A DNA stretch of 64,000 nucleotides from Reyranella sp. (GCA_030684475.1 JAUXWB010000328.1:1-64000), one strand, 5' to 3'. Positions 1 to 8,824 are shown, numbered from the stretch's first letter. Numbers and translations are program-made. Notes: a model not told the origin generated them from the letters alone.

Positions 1-4
1 AAAC

Positions 5-51
5 CTGTCACCCATCCTCCCGGTCCAATCTGTTACCTATCTCCCCGGTCC
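5..51. repeat. two tandem near-identical 22-bp units
   Basis: Bases 5-26 and 30-51 are the same 22-base unit with four differences, separated by three bases (period 25). Each unit ends in CCCGGTCC or CCCCGGTCC. The stretch carries no ORF I believe in. It lies at the window edge, so whether more copies or a mobile-element end lie upstream cannot be seen. Confidence 0.5.
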
Positions 52-65
52 GTACCCCACATATA

Positions 66-100
66 CCTCTCCCCCTTGGGGTAGAGTTTAGTTGAGGGGG
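66..100 (+). repeat. REP-like palindrome, copy 1
   Basis: The element runs from CCTCTCCCCC through a short GGGG-containing loop to a terminal TTGAGGGGG. It matches the copy at 2918-2955 in the same orientation and is the inverted partner of the copy at 143-183. It is more degenerate than the other three copies. Confidence 0.6.
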
Positions 101-142
101 CTGCTTCCTTCCGAAAGGGCCGGCGTCCATTGCGATCGAACA

Positions 143-183
143 CCCCCTCACCTAGCCTCTCCCCCAACAAGTTGGGGGAGAGG
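143..183 (-). repeat. REP-like palindrome, copy 2 (inverted)
   Basis: The element reads CCCCCTCACC, a spacer, CCTCTCCCCC, a loop, then GGGGGAGAGG. It is the reverse-orientation partner of copy 1 and ends about 70 bases before the DUF2339 start codon. The CCTCTCCCCC/GGGGGAGAGG arms can form a perfect 10-bp stem. Confidence 0.75.
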
Positions 184-252
184 AACATGAGGCAGAGGCG
201 CGAGTCCGATACGGATGTGAGTCCAACGGTCCGATAGGCCAGCGGAGCATCT

Positions 253-2889
253 GTGGAAGAAATCTTTCTCGGTCTTCTGGCCGTCGCCTGGGCGCTGGGG
301 ACGCCGATCGTTGCGATCGTGGCGCTGGTGCGCACGTCGCGGCTGCGCGAGGCAAATCAGCGGCTGGCGGCCGAGGTGGCGCTGCTGCGCCGACAGAGTC
401 TGCCGACAGAGGTGCTGCCGCCGCCGTTCGTCGCCGAACCGGTCGCCGAGCCTGTCATCGAGCAACTGCCGTCGCCCGTTGAACCTGTCGCGGCGCCTGT
501 TGCCGACGCGGAAGCGCCGGCGCCCGAACCTGCACTGCCGCCGCCTCTCGTCGTAGAGCCGGTGCAGGGCGGCTGGGAACAGCGGCTGGGCGCACGCACC
601 TTCCTATGGCTCGGCGCGGTCACCTTGGCGCTGGCCGCGATCTTCCTGGTCCGCTACTCGATCGAGGAGGGCTATCTCTCGCCCGAGGTGCGGGTGATCC
701 TGGCGGCGCTGTTCGGCTTCGCGCTGATCGGCGGCGCCGAGAAGATGCGGAGCCGTGACGATCGCGTGGCGCAGGCGCTGGCCGCGGCCGGCGTCGCCGC
801 GCTCTACGGCGCGTTGTTCTCGGCCGTGGCACTCTACGACATGATCTCCACGGTGGCGGCGGGCGGCGGCGCGATGGCGCTGACGGCTTTCGCCATCGGC
901 GTGTCGCTGCGCCACGGCATCTTCGTCGCCGGCCTCGCCTTCGTGGGCGGCTTCGCCAGTCCCGCAATCATCGGCAGCGAGACGCCCAACACGCCGGTCC
1001 TGTTCGGCTACCTGCTGGCGATCGCCGCCGGTACGATGGGCGTCATCCGCATAAGGGGCTGGTGGCCGCTCGGCTGGGGTGTGCTGGCGGGCGCGGCGCT
1101 CTGGACGGTGATCTGGATGCTGGCGCCGCGCGATGCCGCCGGGATGCAGGAGGAGCTGCACTGGGTCGGCCTCTTCCTGGTGGCGGTGGCCGGTCTCTTC
1201 GTGTGGGCGACGTGGCGACGGATGGCGGGGCGGCGGATGGCGGAGAGCGAGAATCCGCCGAACGATGTCGTGGCTCTTGTCTGGACGGCGCTCGCGGGTA
1301 CGGGCGCCCTGCTGGTCTGTCTCGTGGTCGACGACGACGGCCAGCAGAAGGCGGGCTGGCTGGCGTTGGCGCTGCACGGCGCCGGCGCCTTCGCGCTCGG
1401 ACGCTGGACGCCGCGCTTCCAGTATGCGGCAGCGCTGGGACCGGGCCTGTCGCTGCTCGCCCTCGCGCTGTGGTGGGGCGCGACCGGCGGCGTCGGCACG
1501 AGCTGGGATGCCGACCGTTTCGCCTGGCTCACGATCCTGTTCGGCGGCTTCTACGCGGCGGCAGCCTTCGCGCTGTTGTGGAACGCCGGACGGCCGGGAT
1601 TCTGGGCAGCACTTTCGGTTGCCGCGGCCTTCACGCATTTCCTGCTGTGCTGGTACGTGTTGCGCGGCACCGCGACGGGCGTGCCGTGGGGCCTGATCAG
1701 CGTCGGCCTTGCGGCACCCTTCCTGGTCGGCGCCGAGCGGCTCGTGCGCTGGCGGGACAGCATGACCGGCGCCACCGAGGCGCTGGGGTATCTCGCGGCC
1801 GGCGTCACCTTCTTCATCGCCGCCGCCATTCCGATGGAGTTGAGCCGCGAGTGGATCACAGTGGCCTACGCGATCGAGCTGGCGGCGGTGGCGGCCATCG
1901 CGGCGCGGCTCGAGCTGCGCGCCATGCGTCTCCTGTGCTGGCCGCTGTTGGCCGTGGTCGTCGTGCGCTTCGTGTTGAACCCCGAGGTGCTGGAATATCC
2001 GCTGGGCGTCACGCCGGTTTTCAACTGGATCCTGTGGGGCTACGGTATCTCGATCGCGGCCCTGGTCGTTGGCCTCCGGTTCCTGCGCCCGGCGGGCGAT
2101 CAGCGGCTGGTGCGGGCGGTCGAGGCCACGATCGCGCTGCTCGCCTTCGTGCTGGCGACCCTGGAAGTGCGCAGCCTCTTCCAGCCGGGCTCGATGGCGA
2201 CACAAGACGCGGGCTTCACCGAACGCTCGTTCTATGTCGCGATCTGGGGTGCCTTCGCGCTGGCGGCGCTCTGGATAGCGCGCCGCCGCCAGGACGTGGT
2301 GGCGCTCTGGGCGTGGCGGCTGAGCGGCGGGCTGGCGGTGGCGACCGCGCTGGTGGTGCAGGTGTTGATCGCCAATCCGGTGTTCGAGCCGGCCGATGTC
2401 GGGCGCCTGCCGCTCTTCAACGGCCTGTTCCTGGCCTATGCGGTGCCGGCGGCGATGGCGGCACTGGCGCGGCGCTGGATCGATGTCGAGGTCAACAGGC
2501 ACAGGAACCTCGACCTGATGATCGGGGCCGCGGCCTCGATCCTGGCCTTCGTCTATGTCTCGCTGGAAGTCCGGCACCTGTTCGATCCCGGCTTCGAGCG
2601 CGACGGCTTCGCCGCCGAGGGGCTGGAACTCTACGCCTACTCGATCGTGTGGCTGCTGTTCGGGGTCGCCCTGCTGGCGCTGGGCTTCCTGCGCCAGACG
2701 GCGGCGCTCCGGCACGCCGGCATGGTGTTGGTCTGCATCGTGGTGGCCAAGGTGTTCCTGATCGACATGGCCGGCCTGAAAGGATTGCTGCGCGTCTTCT
2801 CGTTCCTCGGCCTCGGCGCGGCGCTCATCGGCCTCGGCTACGCCTACCGGCGATTCGGCTTCGACAGCAATCGTTCTCCACCTTCATAG
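253..2889 (+). CDS. DUF2339 family polytopic membrane protein
   Basis: An 878-residue integral membrane protein starting at GTG 253. Residues 1-25 form one hydrophobic helix. Residues about 55-105 are a Pro/Glu/Val/Ala-rich soluble linker. From about residue 115 to the end there is an almost unbroken series of hydrophobic helices (well over twenty), some paired by short Arg/Trp-rich loops. The short motif GWEQRLGARTFLWLGA opens the membrane block and is typical of DUF2339 proteins. The function of the family is unknown. The gene stands alone and is bracketed on both sides by inverted pairs of REP-like palindromes. No signal peptide cleavage site is apparent. The family assignment is by overall architecture and the conserved first membrane motif. 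Confidence 0.85.
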   Translation: MEEIFLGLLAVAWALGTPIVAIVALVRTSRLREANQRLAAEVALLRRQSLPTEVLPPPFVAEPVAEPVIEQLPSPVEPVAAPVADAEAPAPEPALPPPLVVEPVQGGWEQRLGARTFLWLGAVTLALAAIFLVRYSIEEGYLSPEVRVILAALFGFALIGGAEKMRSRDDRVAQALAAAGVAALYGALFSAVALYDMISTVAAGGGAMALTAFAIGVSLRHGIFVAGLAFVGGFASPAIIGSETPNTPVLFGYLLAIAAGTMGVIRIRGWWPLGWGVLAGAALWTVIWMLAPRDAAGMQEELHWVGLFLVAVAGLFVWATWRRMAGRRMAESENPPNDVVALVWTALAGTGALLVCLVVDDDGQQKAGWLALALHGAGAFALGRWTPRFQYAAALGPGLSLLALALWWGATGGVGTSWDADRFAWLTILFGGFYAAAAFALLWNAGRPGFWAALSVAAAFTHFLLCWYVLRGTATGVPWGLISVGLAAPFLVGAERLVRWRDSMTGATEALGYLAAGVTFFIAAAIPMELSREWITVAYAIELAAVAAIAARLELRAMRLLCWPLLAVVVVRFVLNPEVLEYPLGVTPVFNWILWGYGISIAALVVGLRFLRPAGDQRLVRAVEATIALLAFVLATLEVRSLFQPGSMATQDAGFTERSFYVAIWGAFALAALWIARRRQDVVALWAWRLSGGLAVATALVVQVLIANPVFEPADVGRLPLFNGLFLAYAVPAAMAALARRWIDVEVNRHRNLDLMIGAAASILAFVYVSLEVRHLFDPGFERDGFAAEGLELYAYSIVWLLFGVALLALGFLRQTAALRHAGMVLVCIVVAKVFLIDMAGLKGLLRVFSFLGLGAALIGLGYAYRRFGFDSNRSPPS

Positions 2890-2917
2890 CGGCGCTATCG
2901 GGGATAAAACTCATGTT

Positions 2918-2955
2918 CCTCTCCCCCGCTAGGGGGAAGAGGTTAGGTGAGGGGG
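2918..2955 (+). repeat. REP-like palindrome, copy 3
   Basis: CCTCTCCCCC, loop GCTA, GGGGGAAGAGG, then TTAGGTGAGGGGG. It has the same orientation as copy 1 and begins 29 bases after the DUF2339 stop codon. Confidence 0.75.
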
Positions 2956-2975
2956 TGATCCACGATCGCCTCCAA

Positions 2976-3012
2976 CCCCCTCACCCATCCTCTCCCCCTG
3001 GCGGGGGAGAGG
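2976..3012 (-). repeat. REP-like palindrome, copy 4 (inverted)
   Basis: CCCCCTCACCCAT, CCTCTCCCCC, loop, GGGGGAGAGG. It is the inverted neighbour of copy 3, 20 bases away, so the two make a head-to-head doublet between DUF2339 and the PaaK-like gene. Such a pair can fold into a large hairpin and may also work as a transcription terminator or mRNA stabiliser. Confidence 0.75.
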
Positions 3013-3107
3013 AGCCTGAAAGGAGAGTCGCGGTGTCATCAGATGTGCGACTACGATCGCATATGATGCGGCGAGAATAGAGTACCGACAGGAGCTTGCA
3101 GGAGACC

Positions 3108-4397
3108 ATGACCGCGCCGCTGTTTCCCGAAGTAAAGATCTCGCTCGACGAACTGCGGGCGCTGCAGGTCAAACGCCTGCGCGAGACGCTGCGCCTGGCC
3201 TATGAGGGTCAGGCGCCCTATCGCGCCAAGTGCCAGGCGGCGGGCGTGCATCCCGACGACCTCCGGAGTCTCGACGATCTCGCGCGCTTTCCCTTCACCT
3301 CGAAGGACGATCTGCGCGACGCCTATCCCTTCGGCATGCTGGCGATCCCGCGCGAGCGGTGCGTGCGCCTGCATGCCTCCAGCGGCACGACGGGCCGGCC
3401 GACGGTGGTGGGCTATTCGGCGCGCGACATCGACACCTGGTCCGACCTGATGGCGCGCTCGCTGCATGCCGGCGGCGCGCGGCCGGGCGACATCATCCAC
3501 AACGCCTTCGGCTACGGCCTGTTCACCGGTGGCCTCGGCGTCCACTACGGCGCCGAGCGGCTGGGCTGCACGGTGGTGCCGATGTCGGGCGGCTTCGGCG
3601 AGCGCCAGGTCCAGCTCATCCGCGAATTCGGTGCCCGAGTCGTGCTGATGACGCCGTCCTACATGCTGGCGATCGCCGACGAGTTCGAGCGCCAGGGCGT
3701 CGATCCGCGCGCGACGGCGCTGCGCGTCGGCCTGTTCGGCGCCGAACCGTGGACCGAGGGCATGCGGGCCGAGATCGAGCGGCGGCTGGGCGTCACTGCC
3801 GTCGATCTCTATGGCCTGAGCGAAGTGATGGGCCCCGGCGTCGCCTGCGAGTTCGCCGAGACCAAGGACGGGCCTACGATCTGGGAGGATCACTTCTATC
3901 CCGAGGTCGTCGATCCGGACTCAGGGACCCCGGTGCCCGACGGCCAACCGGGCGAGCTGGTGTTCACGACGCTCACCAAGGAGGCGATGCCGGTCATCCG
4001 CTATCGCACCCGCGACCTCACGCGGCTGATGCCGGGCTCGGCCAGCGTCATGCGGCGCATGGCCAAGATCACCGGCCGCAGCGACGACATGCTGATCGTG
4101 CGCGGCGTCAACCTGTTCCCGAGCCAGGTCGAGGAGCAGATCCTGCGCGACCCGGCCTTGAGCGGCCACTATGTGATCGAGCTCTCGCGCAGCGGCGCGC
4201 TCGACGATCTGCTGGTGCGGGTCGAGGCCCGGACGTCGCTCGAAAGCGAGGCGGCGGGGCGCTCGTCGGCGGCGCTGGCGCGGCGGCTCAAGGGGATGTG
4301 CGGACTCTCGGCCGCGATCGACGTCGCAGCACCTGGCACGATCGAGCGCTCGATGGGCAAGGCGCGGCGCGTGATCGACAAGCGGCCGAAGGCCTAG
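3108..4397 (+). CDS. phenylacetate-CoA ligase family (PaaK-like) adenylate-forming enzyme
   Basis: This is an AMP-binding acyl-CoA ligase of the PaaK branch, predicted to activate an aromatic or related acid with ATP and CoA. At 429 residues it has the usual PaaK length. The P-loop LHASSGTTGRPTVVG lies near residue 90 and YGLSEVMGPG near residue 240. The C-terminal lid region contains TGRSDDMLIVRGVNLFP. The track's TTG start (3096) was replaced by ATG 3108, which has GGAGA five bases ahead. No phenylacetate-degradation genes lie nearby, so the substrate is open. A GNAT acetyltransferase follows with one base between the genes, suggesting cotranscription. Confidence 0.88.
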   Translation: MTAPLFPEVKISLDELRALQVKRLRETLRLAYEGQAPYRAKCQAAGVHPDDLRSLDDLARFPFTSKDDLRDAYPFGMLAIPRERCVRLHASSGTTGRPTVVGYSARDIDTWSDLMARSLHAGGARPGDIIHNAFGYGLFTGGLGVHYGAERLGCTVVPMSGGFGERQVQLIREFGARVVLMTPSYMLAIADEFERQGVDPRATALRVGLFGAEPWTEGMRAEIERRLGVTAVDLYGLSEVMGPGVACEFAETKDGPTIWEDHFYPEVVDPDSGTPVPDGQPGELVFTTLTKEAMPVIRYRTRDLTRLMPGSASVMRRMAKITGRSDDMLIVRGVNLFPSQVEEQILRDPALSGHYVIELSRSGALDDLLVRVEARTSLESEAAGRSSAALARRLKGMCGLSAAIDVAAPGTIERSMGKARRVIDKRPKA

Positions 4398-4398
4398 G

Positions 4399-4917
4399 AT
4401 GGTCGAACATCGCATTCCCACGCTCGCGACCGCGCGCCTGACGCTTCGCGCCCCGGTCATGGACGATTTTCCGGCGGTTGCGCGATTGATGGCGTCGCCG
4501 CGCGCCGCGGGCATGGGCGGCCCCTTCGACACGCGCGCCGCCTGGGGCATTTTCTGCCATGGTGTCGCTCTGTGGCAGCTCCTTGGTCATGGCGCCCTGA
4601 TGATCGATCTCGGCGCAACGGGTGAATGCGTGGGGCTGGTGGAAATCAACCACGGGCCACGCTTTCCCGAGAAAGAGCTGGGATGGCAGATTTACGAGGG
4701 ATACGAAGGCAACGGCTACGCGACCGAGGCGGCCGGCGCGCTGCGCGACTGGGCCTTCGCGACCTTGGCTCTGCCCACCCTCGTCAGCTACATCGATCCG
4801 GGAAATGTCCGTTCCATTGCCGTGGCCGAACGGCTGGGCGCGGTGCTCGATCCCGCGGCACCGCAGCAGGATCCCGACGATCTGGTCTATCGTCACCTCG
4901 CCCGGGCGAGGACCTAG
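4399..4917 (+). CDS. GNAT family N-acetyltransferase (RimJ/RimL-type)
   Basis: A 172-residue single-domain acetyltransferase, probably cytoplasmic. The N-terminus LATARLTLRAPVMDDF is typical of the RimJ/RimL group that acetylates protein N-termini or small amines. The acetyl-CoA binding stretch is GYEGNGYATEAAGALRDWAF near residue 100, followed by IDPGNVRSIAVAERLGA, the conserved C-terminal half of the fold. It begins directly after the PaaK-like stop codon, so the two are probably translated from one message. The acceptor is unknown. Confidence 0.85.
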   Translation: MVEHRIPTLATARLTLRAPVMDDFPAVARLMASPRAAGMGGPFDTRAAWGIFCHGVALWQLLGHGALMIDLGATGECVGLVEINHGPRFPEKELGWQIYEGYEGNGYATEAAGALRDWAFATLALPTLVSYIDPGNVRSIAVAERLGAVLDPAAPQQDPDDLVYRHLARART

Positions 4918-4932
4918 AGGCGGAAGCCTCTA
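4915..4932. terminator. small hairpin between convergent genes
   Basis: TAGAGGC-GGAA-GCCTCTA is a perfect 7-bp stem with a GNRA-type tetraloop. It spans the stop codon of the acetyltransferase and the end of the convergent small membrane gene. It has no clear T-run, so terminator function is only a suggestion. Confidence 0.35.
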
Positions 4933-5175
4933 CGACCGGGGGCCGCCGATCGCGAGCCCGATGCGGGCCCTCACGAGATCCGGATCGTCCGGCATCTGGC
5001 TGATCTCGACGGGCACGTCGCGCGGCAGGGCGGTCGTCATGGCGCTGATGCGCATCGAGGATTTGCCGTTGGGAATGCTCGCCATCACGACGGCCCCGAA
5101 GGTCAGCACGGTGGCGGCGATGACCAGGAAATCGATCCAGGTGAGCGACAGCCGGCGACGGTTTGGCATCTTCAC
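4930..5175 (-). CDS. small hypothetical membrane protein
   Basis: An 81-residue protein with one membrane helix at about residues 12-33 (WIDFLVIAATVLTFGAVVMA) and a short basic N-terminus. The GTG start at 5175 overlaps the TGA of the upstream gene by four bases (GTGA), which supports translational coupling; ATG 5169 is the alternative. I recognise no family. The roughly 45-residue tail after the helix is polar and acidic with several Asp-Pro pairs and no motif I can name. Confidence 0.55.
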   Translation of the reverse strand: MKMPNRRRLSLTWIDFLVIAATVLTFGAVVMASIPNGKSSMRISAMTTALPRDVPVEISQMPDDPDLVRARIGLAIGGPRS

Positions 5176-5534
5176 GATCTGCCCTCGCTGCCGCCGCGCC
5201 GGGGTGGCGGTTCGGGGCGGTATTTCTCAAGCACCGGCGTGAGCTTGTCCGGCGATATGTTCATGGCGTTGGCCAGCGCCTGCGCATGGGCCTTGAGTTG
5301 CGCGCCGGTGGACGGCTGCCCGGTGCGCGGCGGCGGTCCGACCTCGCGGAAGGCATCGCGCACCCGGTCGGCGGGGATGCCGAGGTCGGTCGCGATCTTC
5401 TCGTAGGGCGGCTCGATGCGCGGCGGCGCGGCGTGGTCGCGGCCACCGACCTGGGCGAGCACGCCGCCGGCGAAGATCACGGTGCAGGCGAGGGCAAGCA
5501 GGGCGTCGATCGGGGCGAAACTGTGGCGGGCCAT
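5172..5534 (-). CDS. small exported or membrane-anchored hypothetical protein
   Basis: A 120-residue protein starting at ATG 5534. Residues 8-25 form a hydrophobic N-terminal segment (signal peptide or anchor) ending near GVLAQ. The rest is a soluble helical region with the pattern DLGIPADRVRDAFREV and MNISPDKLTPVLEKY. This resembles repeated small helical units seen in alphaproteobacterial periplasmic proteins of unknown role. It is the first gene of a two-gene minus-strand unit. The track's longer form (167 aa) has an unlikely low-complexity N-terminus, so the internal ATG was preferred. Confidence 0.6.
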   Translation of the reverse strand: MARHSFAPIDALLALACTVIFAGGVLAQVGGRDHAAPPRIEPPYEKIATDLGIPADRVRDAFREVGPPPRTGQPSTGAQLKAHAQALANAMNISPDKLTPVLEKYRPEPPPRRGGSEGRS

Positions 5535-5684
5535 TGGCTCTCTCGTTGTGTCTTCACGAAAGGATACGGTGGCAGCGGCCCGGCCATCCCCTGCGGCGGA
5601 TTGGCGGGCACGGGATGGTGGACACGAATTGGTGGACACGGGCGCTACACGCGACTGTCCACTCGTGTCCACCAAATGGGCCGC

Positions 5685-7097
5685 TCAGACGTAGGCGATG
5701 CGCAGGATGTTGGTCGCCCCGGGCGTGCCGAACGGCACGCCGGCGGTGATCACGAGGCGCTCGCCTTCCTTGGCCAGCTGCTCCTTGCGCGCCACCCGCA
5801 CGGCGCGCTGCACCATGTCGGCGAAATTGTGCGCGTCCTCTGCGTGAACCGGATGAACACCCCAGGTGAGCGTCATGCGCCGCGCCGTGTCGGGATTGGG
5901 CGTCAGGCAGAGGATGCGGACGTCGGGCCGCTCGCGCGCGGCGCGCAAGGTGGTCGAGCCGGTGTTGGTGTAGGTGACGATGGCCGCCGCCGACAGCGTG
6001 TGGGCGCACTGCCGCGCGGCGGCGCTGATGGCGTCGGCGGTGGTGGCCTCGGGCTCGTGGCGGCTCGCATTCATCAGGCGGCGGTAGAGCGGATCGCCTT
6101 CGGCGGCGCGGATGATGCGGTCCATGATGGTGACCGCCTCGACCGGATAGTCGCCCGACGCCGATTCGGCCGACAGCATGACCGCGTCCGTGCCGTCATA
6201 CACGGCGGTCGCCACATCGGAGGCCTCGGCGCGTGTCGGCGTCGGCGAATGCACCATGGATTCCAGCATCTGCGTGGCGACGATGGCCGGGCGGCCAAGC
6301 ACGCGGCAAGCGGCGAGGATTCGCTTCTGCAGCGGCGGCACGGCCTCGGGCGGCATTTCCACGCCGAGGTCGCCGCGCGCCACCATGATGCCGTCGCTCT
6401 GCTCGATGATCTCGTCGAGATGGTCGATGGCCGCCGGCTTCTCGAGCTTGGCCATCACCGCGGCGCGGCCGGCCACCAGCTTCTTGAGCTCGGCGATGTC
6501 GTGGGCGTGCTGCACGAAGGACAGCGCCACCCAGTCGACGCCGAGCGACAGTCCGAAATCGAGGTCCTTGCGGTCCTTCGGCGTCATCGGCGACAGCGGC
6601 ACCACGAGGTTGGGCAGGTTCACGCCCTTGCGGTCGCTGATCTGGCCCGCGACCTCGACCACGGCGTCGATCGTGTCCCTGTCGTGCGCGACGATCCGGA
6701 GCCGCACCTTGCCGTCGTCGATCAGCAGCAGCCCGCCCGGCTTGGCGGCCTTGAAGATTTCCGGATGCAGCAACGGGATACGCTTGGCGGTGGCCGGCTT
6801 GGGGTCCATGTCGAAGCGTAGCTTGTTGCCCTTTTTGAGTTCCATCGGCTGCTTGCCGATGACGCCCAGCCGCAGCTTGGGCCCCTGGAGGTCCATCAGG
6901 ATCGCGATCGGGTGGCCATACCGCTTCTCCAGCGCCCGCAGCTGCTCGACCCGCTGCCGGTGGTCTTCCGGCGTACCATGGCTGAAATTGAGGCGGAAAA
7001 CGTCGGCGCCGGCCTCGAACAGAGCGCTCAGACGCTCGGGCGTCGAGCTGGCGGGCCCGAGGGTGGCGACGATCTTGGTGAAACGCTGGCGACGCAT
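5685..7097 (-). CDS. pyk: pyruvate kinase
   Basis: Converts phosphoenolpyruvate and ADP to pyruvate and ATP. The protein has 470 residues, the normal bacterial length. The N-terminus MRRQRFTKIVATLGPASS carries the conserved arginine and substrate loop. NFSHGTPEDH lies near residue 36, and KLEKPAAIDHLDEII followed by GIMVARGDLGVEMP near residues 215-240 are the catalytic signature. The start is ATG 7097, ten bases after the ltnD stop, not the longer track start. As the last gene of the seven-gene ttuD-to-pyk operon it would consume PEP derived from the 2-phosphoglycerate made by TtuD. Confidence 0.95.
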   Translation of the reverse strand: MRRQRFTKIVATLGPASSTPERLSALFEAGADVFRLNFSHGTPEDHRQRVEQLRALEKRYGHPIAILMDLQGPKLRLGVIGKQPMELKKGNKLRFDMDPKPATAKRIPLLHPEIFKAAKPGGLLLIDDGKVRLRIVAHDRDTIDAVVEVAGQISDRKGVNLPNLVVPLSPMTPKDRKDLDFGLSLGVDWVALSFVQHAHDIAELKKLVAGRAAVMAKLEKPAAIDHLDEIIEQSDGIMVARGDLGVEMPPEAVPPLQKRILAACRVLGRPAIVATQMLESMVHSPTPTRAEASDVATAVYDGTDAVMLSAESASGDYPVEAVTIMDRIIRAAEGDPLYRRLMNASRHEPEATTADAISAAARQCAHTLSAAAIVTYTNTGSTTLRAARERPDVRILCLTPNPDTARRMTLTWGVHPVHAEDAHNFADMVQRAVRVARKEQLAKEGERLVITAGVPFGTPGATNILRIAYV

Positions 7098-7107
7098 TGG
7101 GTCCAGT

Positions 7108-8022
7108 CTACTTCTTCGGTGACGACACTTTGAAGTCACCCGCCTGCTCGTAGACCTTAACGACGGCGGCGTCATCCAGCCGGCCCCAGCCGGCGCCTGC
7201 TGCCGCCAGGAAAAGCTGGTGCGCGGCCGCCGCCATGGGCAGTGGCAGGCGATGCTCGTGGCCAGTGTTCAGCACCAGCCCGAGGTCTTTTACGAAGATC
7301 TCGACCGCCGAGAGCGGCGAGAAATCATCGTCGAGCATGTGCGGTACGCGGTTGCCGAACATCCAGGAGTTGCCGGCGCTGGCCGAGATCACTTCGTAGA
7401 CGGCGCGCGTATCGGCCCCGGCCTTGGCCGCGAGCGCCATGGCCTCGGCGGCGGTGGCGATGTGCACGCCAGCCAGAAGCTGGTTCACCGTCTTCACCAG
7501 CGAGCCGATGCCGGCGGTGTCGCCCAGGCGAAACACTTTTGCGGCGGTGGCCGAGAGGATGGACTCGGCGGCGGCGAAAGCCTGCGGCGCCCCGGAGGCC
7601 ATGAAGGTGAGTTCGCCACTCTCGCCGCGGGCGCGACCGCCGGACATCGGTGCATCGAGCAACTCGTGGCCGCTCTTGGCCAGCCGCTCGCCCAGCGTGC
7701 GGGCGAAAGCCGGGGGAACGGTGGCGCATTGCATGACCAGGCCAGCCTTGCACAGCGTCGCCACTGCGCCGCCGTCACCAAAAAGAACCGACTCGACCTG
7801 CTGCGCGTTCACGACGGCAATGACGACCACGTCCGCCACTTTGGCTGCTTCAGCCGGCGTGGCGGCGATGGTGCCGCCCGCGGCGGTGAAGGCCTCGCGG
7901 GCGGCAGTGCTCGGATCGACGCCGATCACCTTGTGACCGTGCTTTAAAAGGTTCTTCGCCATGCCGAGGCCCATCGAGCCCAGGCCGACGAAGGCTATGA
8001 CCGGCGTGTTCTTGTCGGTCAT
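7108..8022 (-). CDS. ltnD: L-threonate dehydrogenase-like, 3-hydroxyisobutyrate dehydrogenase family
   Basis: NAD-dependent beta-hydroxyacid dehydrogenase, predicted to oxidise a four-carbon acid sugar (L-threonate or D-erythronate type) to its 2-oxo form. The 304 residues include the Rossmann motif GLGSMGLGMAKNL at residue 13, the substrate signature DAPMSGGRARGESG near residue 120 and KTVNQLLAGVHIATAAEA near 170, with the catalytic lysine. It sits next to otnI with a three-base gap. Together with otnK and otnC this is the gene set established for DUF1537-kinase tetronate pathways. The exact stereochemistry of the substrate cannot be read from sequence. Confidence 0.88.
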   Translation of the reverse strand: MTDKNTPVIAFVGLGSMGLGMAKNLLKHGHKVIGVDPSTAAREAFTAAGGTIAATPAEAAKVADVVVIAVVNAQQVESVLFGDGGAVATLCKAGLVMQCATVPPAFARTLGERLAKSGHELLDAPMSGGRARGESGELTFMASGAPQAFAAAESILSATAAKVFRLGDTAGIGSLVKTVNQLLAGVHIATAAEAMALAAKAGADTRAVYEVISASAGNSWMFGNRVPHMLDDDFSPLSAVEIFVKDLGLVLNTGHEHRLPLPMAAAAHQLFLAAAGAGWGRLDDAAVVKVYEQAGDFKVSSPKK

Positions 8023-8025
8023 GAC

Positions 8026-8811
8026 TCAGGCCTTGATGCCGTATTTGGTGGCCCAGCCGAGGCCGGCGGCGGTCGTAGTCTTTGGTTTGTATTCGAGGCC
8101 GACGTAGCCCTGGTAGCCCAGCCGGTCGAGGACATCGAGCAGGTAGAGGTGATTGACCTCGCCGATGTCGGGCTCGTTGCGGTCCGGGTTGCCGGCGATC
8201 TGGACATGCGCGGTGATCGGGAACAGGCGCTCTATCCGCTTCTGCAGGTCACCTTCGGTCACCTGCATATGATAGAGGTCGAGCTGCAGCTTGAGGTGCG
8301 GCGCGCCCACGTCGTCGATGATCTGCTTCACCTGGTCGGTGGTGTTGGTGAAGTAACCGGGAATGTCGCGGTGATTGATCGGCTCCAGCACGATCGTGAT
8401 CCCGCTCTTGGCCGTGCGGTCGCAGGCCATCTTGAGGTTCGAGACGAAGGTGCGGTGCATCGCCTTGGTGTCGGCGCCCGGGGCGATCATGCCCGACATG
8501 ACGTGAAGCGTCCGACATTCCAGCACCTTGGCGTAGTCGAGTGCCTTCTCGAGTGCTGTGGCAAACTCGGCCTCGCGGCCGGGCAGGGCGGCAAGCCCGC
8601 GCTCGCCCTTGCTCCAGTCACCTGGCGGCAAGTTGAACAAGGCTTGCGTGAGCTTGTGCTTCTTGAGTTCGGCCGCGACCTCGGCCGCCGGCGCCTCGTA
8701 GGGAAACAGGATTTCCACCGCCTTGAAGCCATGCGTTGCCGCGGCGCCAAAGCGCTGCAGGAACGGCACCTCCTGGTAGAGCCATGACAGATTGGCGGCG
8801 AGCTTGGGCAT
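8026..8811 (-). CDS. otnI: 2-oxo-tetronate isomerase (hydroxypyruvate isomerase-like)
   Basis: A 261-residue AP-endonuclease-2-type TIM barrel of the Hyi/OtnI group. It is predicted to interconvert 2-oxo- and 3-oxo-tetronate between the LtnD and OtnK steps. It begins MPKLAANLSWLYQEVPFLQRF, as in hydroxypyruvate isomerases. Metal-site regions include VLEPINHRD near residue 143 and QLDLYHMQV near 183, with HVQIAGNPDRNEPD near 210. The start was set at ATG 8811; the track's 93-residue extension runs antisense-like through otnC and is not plausible. It lies 13 bases after otnC. Confidence 0.88.
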   Translation of the reverse strand: MPKLAANLSWLYQEVPFLQRFGAAATHGFKAVEILFPYEAPAAEVAAELKKHKLTQALFNLPPGDWSKGERGLAALPGREAEFATALEKALDYAKVLECRTLHVMSGMIAPGADTKAMHRTFVSNLKMACDRTAKSGITIVLEPINHRDIPGYFTNTTDQVKQIIDDVGAPHLKLQLDLYHMQVTEGDLQKRIERLFPITAHVQIAGNPDRNEPDIGEVNHLYLLDVLDRLGYQGYVGLEYKPKTTTAAGLGWATKYGIKA

Positions 8812-8824
8812 TTGTCTTGTCCGA

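Noticed and set aside
5-51. Tandem 22-bp units as the terminal end of an insertion sequence
   Set aside because: The sequence type resembles repeats seen near some transposase genes, but no transposase or inverted terminal partner is in the window, so it is listed only as a repeat.
604-2715. Long antisense ORFs such as 604-2715(-), 1062-3080(+), 5163-6821(+), 16274-18127(+) and 27386-29503(-)
   Set aside because: They lie opposite or out of frame with clearly conserved genes, have Arg/Gly/His-rich compositions and no recognisable motifs. They are high-GC shadow frames.
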